This document shows, one piece after another, positions 59,828-64,000 of a DNA stretch of 64,000 nucleotides. Each line of letters starts with the position of its first letter. The first letter of the stretch is position 1. A model generated the notes under the pieces. That model had not been told where the DNA came from, did no database searches, and was given only the letters and a program-made list of their open reading frames with translations. The stretch is from Thermogemmatispora carboxidivorans. GTDB lineage: Bacteria > Chloroflexota > Ktedonobacteria > Ktedonobacterales > Ktedonobacteraceae. The position numbers and the translations under genes are program-made. The DNA lies in NCBI RefSeq assembly GCF_000702505.1, contig NZ_JNIM01000001.1:5122327-5186326 (forward strand), written 5' to 3'.

Positions 59828-60824
59828 TTCCTGCTGGCTGTGAAGGTTCCTCCGCCTGACGCCTGCCGTACGCTGAGATGATGACCCCCCAACCCCAGAG
59901 GTCAGGGTCCTGCAGCTCATGTTCGGCTTGCTCAAACAGGGCCGCCAGCGCCGACGGACTCACCAGTCCTTGCTGAATGATCAGCGGAGCTGCCAGGCGT
60001 ACTTCGGCCAGGCATTGTTGTAGAAAAAGGGTGGTAATCGTTCCCGCTGGCCCAGCGCTTCCGACCCCTCTGTCTTGCATGGGATCTGGCCGCCGCCCCA
60101 GGTCGGCAATGTGGACATCGTAGGCGACCTCTCGCAGGCCCGCCGCCAGGAGCATGCCGTAGAGGCGGCTGGCGACACCGAAGCTGAGCCCGCTTTCATC
60201 CAGGGCATGGCCAAGCCGGTACCAGCAGCGATTGAAAAGCTGGCGCAGTTCGAGAAAGGCGCTGCTGCTACTTTCGCAGAGTTCGATCTCGACCAGGGCA
60301 AGCCAACCGTGGGGACGCAGGACACGCTGACATTCGGCGAGAAGCATCGGCCAGGCGTCGGCGGCGATAAAGCGCGCGCAGGCGCGCATGTGCAGGAAGT
60401 CAAAGGAGCTTTCGGCTAGAGGAAAGGGACGGGTGAAGTCCACCTGGCGAAATTCTACCTGGCCCAGGCCAGCCCGATTGCGCTGGGCCTGCGCTCGCTG
60501 CAGCAGGCGCCGATCAAGATCAATCCCACAGATGAAGAGCCGCGGATAGCGCTGCGCCAGGGCAAAGACCCATTCACCGCTGCCACAACCTACATCAAGG
60601 ACACGCTCTACACTTTCGATGTCAATACTTTCGGGAAAGAGACGCTCGCCTTGCATTTGCAGAAAATAGCGATGACGAATATTTTCTTCGCGCACTTCTG
60701 GAGGAAGGTCGGCAGGGGTTGCACGAGTGGGCGCAGATGCCCTCCTGCGTCGCGTGCTGGCCTGCCGCGTCTGCTGCTCTTGGAGGCCACTTGACTGGCC
60801 TTTGTTCGTCAATGACTGGCTCAT
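59802..60824 (-). CDS. SAM-dependent methyltransferase (class I)
   Basis: 340 residues. A disordered Arg/Ser/Thr N-terminus of about 40 residues precedes a Rossmann methyltransferase: VLDVGCGSGEWVFALAQ (SAM loop), CGIDLDR (acidic ribose contact), VDFTRPFPLAESSFDFLHMR and the post-strand LRPHGWLALVEIE. The C-terminal 130 residues are helical. The substrate is unknown; the form resembles methyltransferases of natural-product or cofactor type. It starts 7 bases after its degenerate paralogue (60832-61680), and its end overlaps ppk1 by 26 bases. Confidence 0.85.
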   Translation of the reverse strand: MSQSLTNKGQSSGLQEQQTRQASTRRRRASAPTRATPADLPPEVREENIRHRYFLQMQGERLFPESIDIESVERVLDVGCGSGEWVFALAQRYPRLFICGIDLDRRLLQRAQAQRNRAGLGQVEFRQVDFTRPFPLAESSFDFLHMRACARFIAADAWPMLLAECQRVLRPHGWLALVEIELCESSSSAFLELRQLFNRCWYRLGHALDESGLSFGVASRLYGMLLAAGLREVAYDVHIADLGRRPDPMQDRGVGSAGPAGTITTLFLQQCLAEVRLAAPLIIQQGLVSPSALAALFEQAEHELQDPDLWGWGVIISAYGRRQAEEPSQPAGIKRPRAAR

Positions 60825-60831
60825 GACAGCT

Positions 60832-61680
60832 CTATCGCTTTCGCGCCGTCACCGAGACGAGGGCCCCAGAGGCACAGAAAGCTTCGGTCTCAAGATCACT
60901 CTCTGCCTCGGTAAGGAGACTGGCATAGGTGGCTTCGTCACAGCCACTCTGCGCCAGGACGAGGGTCTGTTGCAGGGCCAGGTCTTGCAGTAGGCGCCGA
61001 GCGCAGGCCCGGCCCGCGGGATTGTTCCACCCTCCCAGGTCGACAGGATAGAGCCGATAGCGCACTTGCTCAAACCCTTGCTGCCGCAGGAGATGGCCCA
61101 GGTGAACGCCGCAGTCGACGAATAGGCCGCTGCTCCCCTCCCTCGCGCTGGCAAAACTGTAACCCAGCGTTTGCCAGGCGGCAATGACAAGGGAACGGAG
61201 ACGCTGGTAGGCGGCGCTGGAAGAGGGGCCAGCAAGAAAGGCAACTATGTTGATCTGACCACGAAGCTGCAGTACGCGCCGACACTCTTGCAATAAGGTC
61301 GGCCAGGCCGTCGGGCGCAGCAGTGGACCCATGAGGAAGAGATGCACCAGATCAAAGAAGTCGGCGGCAAAGGGAATGGGTCCGCTGAGATCGATCTCTG
61401 CGATGCTTAGCCGCCGCAAGATGGCGCCATCAAGCTGTTGCCAGCAAGTAGCCAGAGCCTGGGCGCTGGCAAAAAGAGCTACAACGCTGATGGACGGATG
61501 AGCACGCGTCAGCGCTTGTGGCCAGGCCAGATCTCCATAGCTCAGGTGCAGGACACGCTTGAGACGCCTGGCATCGATCTCTGGTGGCAGGAGCCCATGC
61601 TGGGCGTGATACAGATGCTGTAGCTCCTCCAGCTCTGGAATACTGTATGAGAGTTGCTCTTCAGGGTGGGTGTGCTCCAT
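60832..61680 (-). CDS. Degenerate methyltransferase-like paralogue
   Basis: 282 residues from ATG 61680 (AGAGGA 9 bases upstream). It aligns by eye with the next gene along its whole length: VLHLSYGDLAWPQAL stands where the partner has VLDVGCGSGEWVFAL, then IDLSGPIPFAADFFDLVHLFLMGP against the partner's VDFTRPFPLAESSFDFLHMR, and matching LLQECRRVL and PVDLGGWNNP (partner ADLGRRPDP) blocks. The glycine-rich SAM loop and the acidic ribose residue are lost, so it is probably a pseudoenzyme. It may regulate or stabilise its partner. The frame is open throughout, which argues against simple decay. Confidence 0.75.
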   Translation of the reverse strand: MEHTHPEEQLSYSIPELEELQHLYHAQHGLLPPEIDARRLKRVLHLSYGDLAWPQALTRAHPSISVVALFASAQALATCWQQLDGAILRRLSIAEIDLSGPIPFAADFFDLVHLFLMGPLLRPTAWPTLLQECRRVLQLRGQINIVAFLAGPSSSAAYQRLRSLVIAAWQTLGYSFASAREGSSGLFVDCGVHLGHLLRQQGFEQVRYRLYPVDLGGWNNPAGRACARRLLQDLALQQTLVLAQSGCDEATYASLLTEAESDLETEAFCASGALVSVTARKR

Positions 61681-61996
61681 CACGCGCTGTCCTCTTCCCC
61701 AACCAGTACACACTCAGCAGACCATCGCGCAGCTGCGCGCCATTCAGCTCGATCGCAGCGACGCCCCTCTCTCTCGCTTTGACCTCCCTGGCCTGCCCGA
61801 TCGCTTCTCAGGTCGCTTGCCGCTCATGACCGCGTGAGCAAGGGTCTGGCGGCGCACTCGCTCCTGTTCGACCGGCAGCTGAACAATAATGTACTTTATA
61901 AATATGCATTGATAATGACGAGCGAGCCGGCTTCCAGTAACAGGGGGCGCCGGGGAAGCGAGCTAGCGAGCCTGCGAGATTGCTGATTGGCAGAGG
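61681..61996. other. Divergent spacer with AT-rich island
   Basis: The stretch 61887-61921 is far more AT-rich than its surroundings (TTTATAAATATGCATTGATAATG) and probably includes the promoter of the minus-strand methyltransferase pair. No gene is seen. Confidence 0.45.
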
Positions 61997-62025
61997 TTGA
62001 CAGGCTGGCTTACGGGGGCTATATG
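61997..62025 (+). promoter_or_regulatory. Promoter for the KdaD-like gene
   Basis: TTGACA (61997-62002), 17 bases, TATATG (62020-62025). Perfect -35, four of six in the -10. The ATG is 66 bases downstream. Confidence 0.55.
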
Positions 62026-62091
62026 GTTAGAAGATGCACTTCCTTTGAAGCTTCCGCATCGCTACAATGGGCAAGGACAAGGAGCATAGCC

Positions 62092-62985
62092 ATGCAGATC
62101 ATTCGTTACCGCGCCGCGGACGGTCGCGCGCGCGTGGGGCTGCTCACCGGCGAGGGCGCGGTGCGAGCCTTTCCCGATGCCGGGCAGCGCCTTTCTGACC
62201 TCTGGGCCCTGCGCGTCGCCGAGCTGCGTGCCCTGCTGGGCGCGGTAGCGGCGCGCGGTGAGTCGGTGGAGGCCAGACCGCCCTGGCTGGCGCCGATCGA
62301 CGGTGAGAGCGAGGTCTGGGCAGCAGGTGTGACCTATAAGCGTTCCGAGGAAGCGAGGCGCGAGGAGAGCGCCACGCCTGACATCTATGCGCGTGTCTAC
62401 ACAGCGGAGCGCCCTGAGCTCTTCTTCAAGGCCAATCCACGGCGGGTGGCTGGTCCCGAGGCAGCCATTGCCGTGCGTGCCGATTCCAACTGGGACGTAC
62501 CTGAACCGGAGCTGACACTCGTCATCAATGCCCACGGGGAGATCGTCGGCTACACCATCGGCAACGACGTCAGCTCCCGCAGCATTGAAGGTGAGAACCC
62601 CCTCTATCTTCCCCAGGCCAAGGTCTATGCTGGCAGCTGTGCCCTGGGCCCGGCCATTATCCCGGCCTGGGAGATCCCCGATCCTTACGCCCTGAGCATC
62701 GAGCTGACCATCGAGCGCAACGGACAGCTCTGCTGGCAGGGTCACAGCTCGACCGCCGACCTGCGACGTCGTCTGGACGAGCTGGTTGCCTATCTTTTCC
62801 GCGAGGATGAGTTTCCCGCCGGCGTCTTTCTCTGCACTGGTACCGCTTTGGTGCCAGAGCAACCTTTTACCCTGCAGGCTGGGGACCTGGTAAGCATCGC
62901 GATCAGCGCTCTCGGACGGCTGCGCAACCGGGTGGTACGTGGCCAGCTGGCCCTGAAAGCGGCGAGCGCAGATCTGTGCTGCTGA
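62092..62985 (+). CDS. FAH-family hydro-lyase, probably 2-dehydro-3-deoxy-D-arabinonate dehydratase
   Basis: 297 residues. The fumarylacetoacetate-hydrolase fold is clear: VWAAGVTYKRS, metal-binding PEPELTLVI and GNDVSSRSIEGENPLYLPQAK. That last block, with ENPLYLPQAK, is typical of KdaD-type enzymes that dehydrate 2-keto-3-deoxy-pentonate to 2-oxoglutarate semialdehyde. The following aldehyde dehydrogenase would oxidise that product to 2-oxoglutarate, so both fit the Weimberg pathway. AAGGAG 7 bases before ATG 62092 fixes the start; the frame to 61987 is an extension past the promoter. A broader acylpyruvate hydrolase role cannot be excluded. Confidence 0.82.
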   Translation: MQIIRYRAADGRARVGLLTGEGAVRAFPDAGQRLSDLWALRVAELRALLGAVAARGESVEARPPWLAPIDGESEVWAAGVTYKRSEEARREESATPDIYARVYTAERPELFFKANPRRVAGPEAAIAVRADSNWDVPEPELTLVINAHGEIVGYTIGNDVSSRSIEGENPLYLPQAKVYAGSCALGPAIIPAWEIPDPYALSIELTIERNGQLCWQGHSSTADLRRRLDELVAYLFREDEFPAGVFLCTGTALVPEQPFTLQAGDLVSIAISALGRLRNRVVRGQLALKAASADLCC

Positions 62986-63147
62986 TCCGGTGAGCTGGCC
63001 ACCGGCTGCAGCGAGATGGCCCATTCAATGGGGACGCCCGAGTGCGCCCTGGCCGGCAGCGACCAGCGATTGGCCTTCACTCACCACCAGATGAACGGCG
63101 ATGCAGTGCCTATCTTGAGCAGAGACAGAGGAAGGAGTGGTCTCTCT

Positions 63148-64000
63148 ATGACTCTTGAACTACGTTCGTACATCGGCAGCACCTGGCGCGATGGCGTGCG
63201 CCTGAGCGACGATCTTAACCCAGCCCATCCGAGCGAGGTGGTGGCGCGGACCTCGCTGGCCGGGGCAGAGTTGGCCGCTGAGGCGGTGCAGGCCGCCCAC
63301 TCAGCCTTTGCCGCCTGGCGCGCAACGCCAGCGCCAGCGCGGGGCGAGATCCTGCGCAAGGCCGCCGATCTGTTGGAGCAGCGCGCCGAGAGCGTCGGGC
63401 GTGACCTGACGCGCGAGGAGGGCAAGACGCTGGCCGAGGCCATTGGGGAAACCAGGCGTGCGGTCTCTATCCTGCGCTACTACGCGGGGCAGACCGTGGA
63501 GCCAGACGGGGAAACCTATCCGAGCAGCTCGCGCGTGACCTTCCTCTATGCCCGTCGCGAACCGGTTGGCGTGGTCAGCGTCATTACGCCCTGGAACTTC
63601 CCGATTGCCATTCCAGCCTGGAAAATCGCCCCGGCTCTGGCTTATGGTAACACCGTGGTTTGGAAGCCTGCCGAGCTGGTGCCGCTAACGGCGGTCCACT
63701 TCACCCAGGCCCTCCTTGATGCTGGCCTGCCGCCTGGTGTCCTTAACCTGGTGCTGGGCAAAGGCTCCGAAGTGGGCGATATCCTGGTGACCCATCCCGC
63801 GGTCGATGCGATCACCTTCACCGGCTCTAATGCTGTTGGTCGCGCCCTCCAGCATAAGGCCATCGAGCACGGCAAAAAGGTCCAACTGGAACTGGGCGGC
63901 AAAAATCCGGCAGTCGTGCTGGCAGACGCCAATCTCGACGTCGCCGTTGAGCAGGTCGCACGCGGCGCCTTTCTCAGCGCGGGACAAAAGTGCACGGCCA
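63148..64000 (+). CDS. Aldehyde dehydrogenase, cut by the window end (probable 2-oxoglutarate semialdehyde dehydrogenase)
   Basis: Only the first 284 codons are present. The NAD(P)-dependent aldehyde dehydrogenase fold is evident: YIGSTWRDG at the start, VITPWNFPIAIPAWKIAPAL near residue 150, VWKPAELVPLTA, FTGSNAVGRAL and the glutamate in LELGGKNP. The catalytic cysteine is in GQKCTA, at the last residues visible. AAGGAG 10 bases before ATG 63148 supports the start. Its position after the KdaD-like gene suggests the substrate 2-oxoglutarate semialdehyde (2,5-dioxopentanoate). Family members vary in substrate, so this is inference from context. Confidence 0.9.
   Translation, partial: MTLELRSYIGSTWRDGVRLSDDLNPAHPSEVVARTSLAGAELAAEAVQAAHSAFAAWRATPAPARGEILRKAADLLEQRAESVGRDLTREEGKTLAEAIGETRRAVSILRYYAGQTVEPDGETYPSSSRVTFLYARREPVGVVSVITPWNFPIAIPAWKIAPALAYGNTVVWKPAELVPLTAVHFTQALLDAGLPPGVLNLVLGKGSEVGDILVTHPAVDAITFTGSNAVGRALQHKAIEHGKKVQLELGGKNPAVVLADANLDVAVEQVARGAFLSAGQKCTA

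Noticed and set aside
1..64000. CRISPR arrays, insertion sequences, integrase or attachment sites
   Set aside because: Repeats seen are short tandem tetranucleotides, not spaced direct repeats; no transposase, recombinase or Cas motifs were found.

Overview
The window is about 60% GC and carries ordinary bacterial chromosome: no insertion sequence, phage, integrase or CRISPR array is visible. The gene content suggests a Chloroflexota bacterium of the Ktedonobacteria type, possibly Thermogemmatispora-like. The reasons are several zinc-ribbon plus membrane-segment proteins, a lipoprotein of the LppX/LprAFG kind next to an MFS exporter, HspR-type heat-shock control, a T-box upstream of pheST, and KGG-repeat and DUF4870-like proteins. 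This placement is inference, not a database result.

Layout. 0.5-4 kb: galU, a KGG-repeat stress protein with a near-consensus promoter, and a GT4 glycosyltransferase. 4-8.7 kb: a minus-strand group mazG, a CCHC-type unknown, polX and rplY (nucleotide-pool cleaning, repair, ribosome). 8.9-16.2 kb: plus-strand single genes, namely a zinc-ribbon membrane protein, lgt, an MBL hydrolase, ugd, acpS, a second zinc-ribbon membrane protein and dtd. 16.3-25.3 kb: a 1178-residue BACON-like repeat protein, then pheST behind a long T-box leader with a strong attenuator. 25.6-30.3 kb: a fatty-acid module (HadA-like, HadB-like and FabG-like genes, divergent from a PaaI thioesterase and an acyl-CoA ligase). 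30.6-36.7 kb: a GH3 lipoprotein, an isochorismatase-like hydrolase, a solute-binding lipoprotein without transporter genes, a TspO homologue and an alpha/beta hydrolase. 36.8-40.7 kb: a probable three-gene unit of LprG-like lipoprotein, MFS exporter and DUF4097-like surface protein. 40.9-47.8 kb: an MBL hydrolase, a site-2 protease, an HD protein, scpA, grpE, dnaJ and hspR (no dnaK). 47.9-50.3 kb: three tandem DUF4870-like paralogues. 50.8-56.7 kb: tig, clpX and lon without clpP. 57.3-61.7 kb: tRNA-Leu(UAG), ppk1, a methyltransferase and its degenerate paralogue. 62-64 kb: a KdaD-like dehydratase followed by an aldehyde dehydrogenase cut by the window end, matching the last steps of oxidative pentose (Weimberg) metabolism.

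Themes. Protein quality control is well represented (trigger factor, ClpX, Lon, GrpE, DnaJ, HspR). Envelope and lipid functions are the other theme (Lgt, GalU, Ugd, GT4, LprG-MFS, HadAB-FabG, AcpS). The spacers repeatedly hold tetranucleotide tracts that keep a strict 4-base period while the unit changes; one lies inside the pheST T-box leader. Promoters fall into two clear groups: TTGACA-like boxes 17-18 bases from TATACT/TATCAT, and extended -10 boxes of the form TGCTATnnT.
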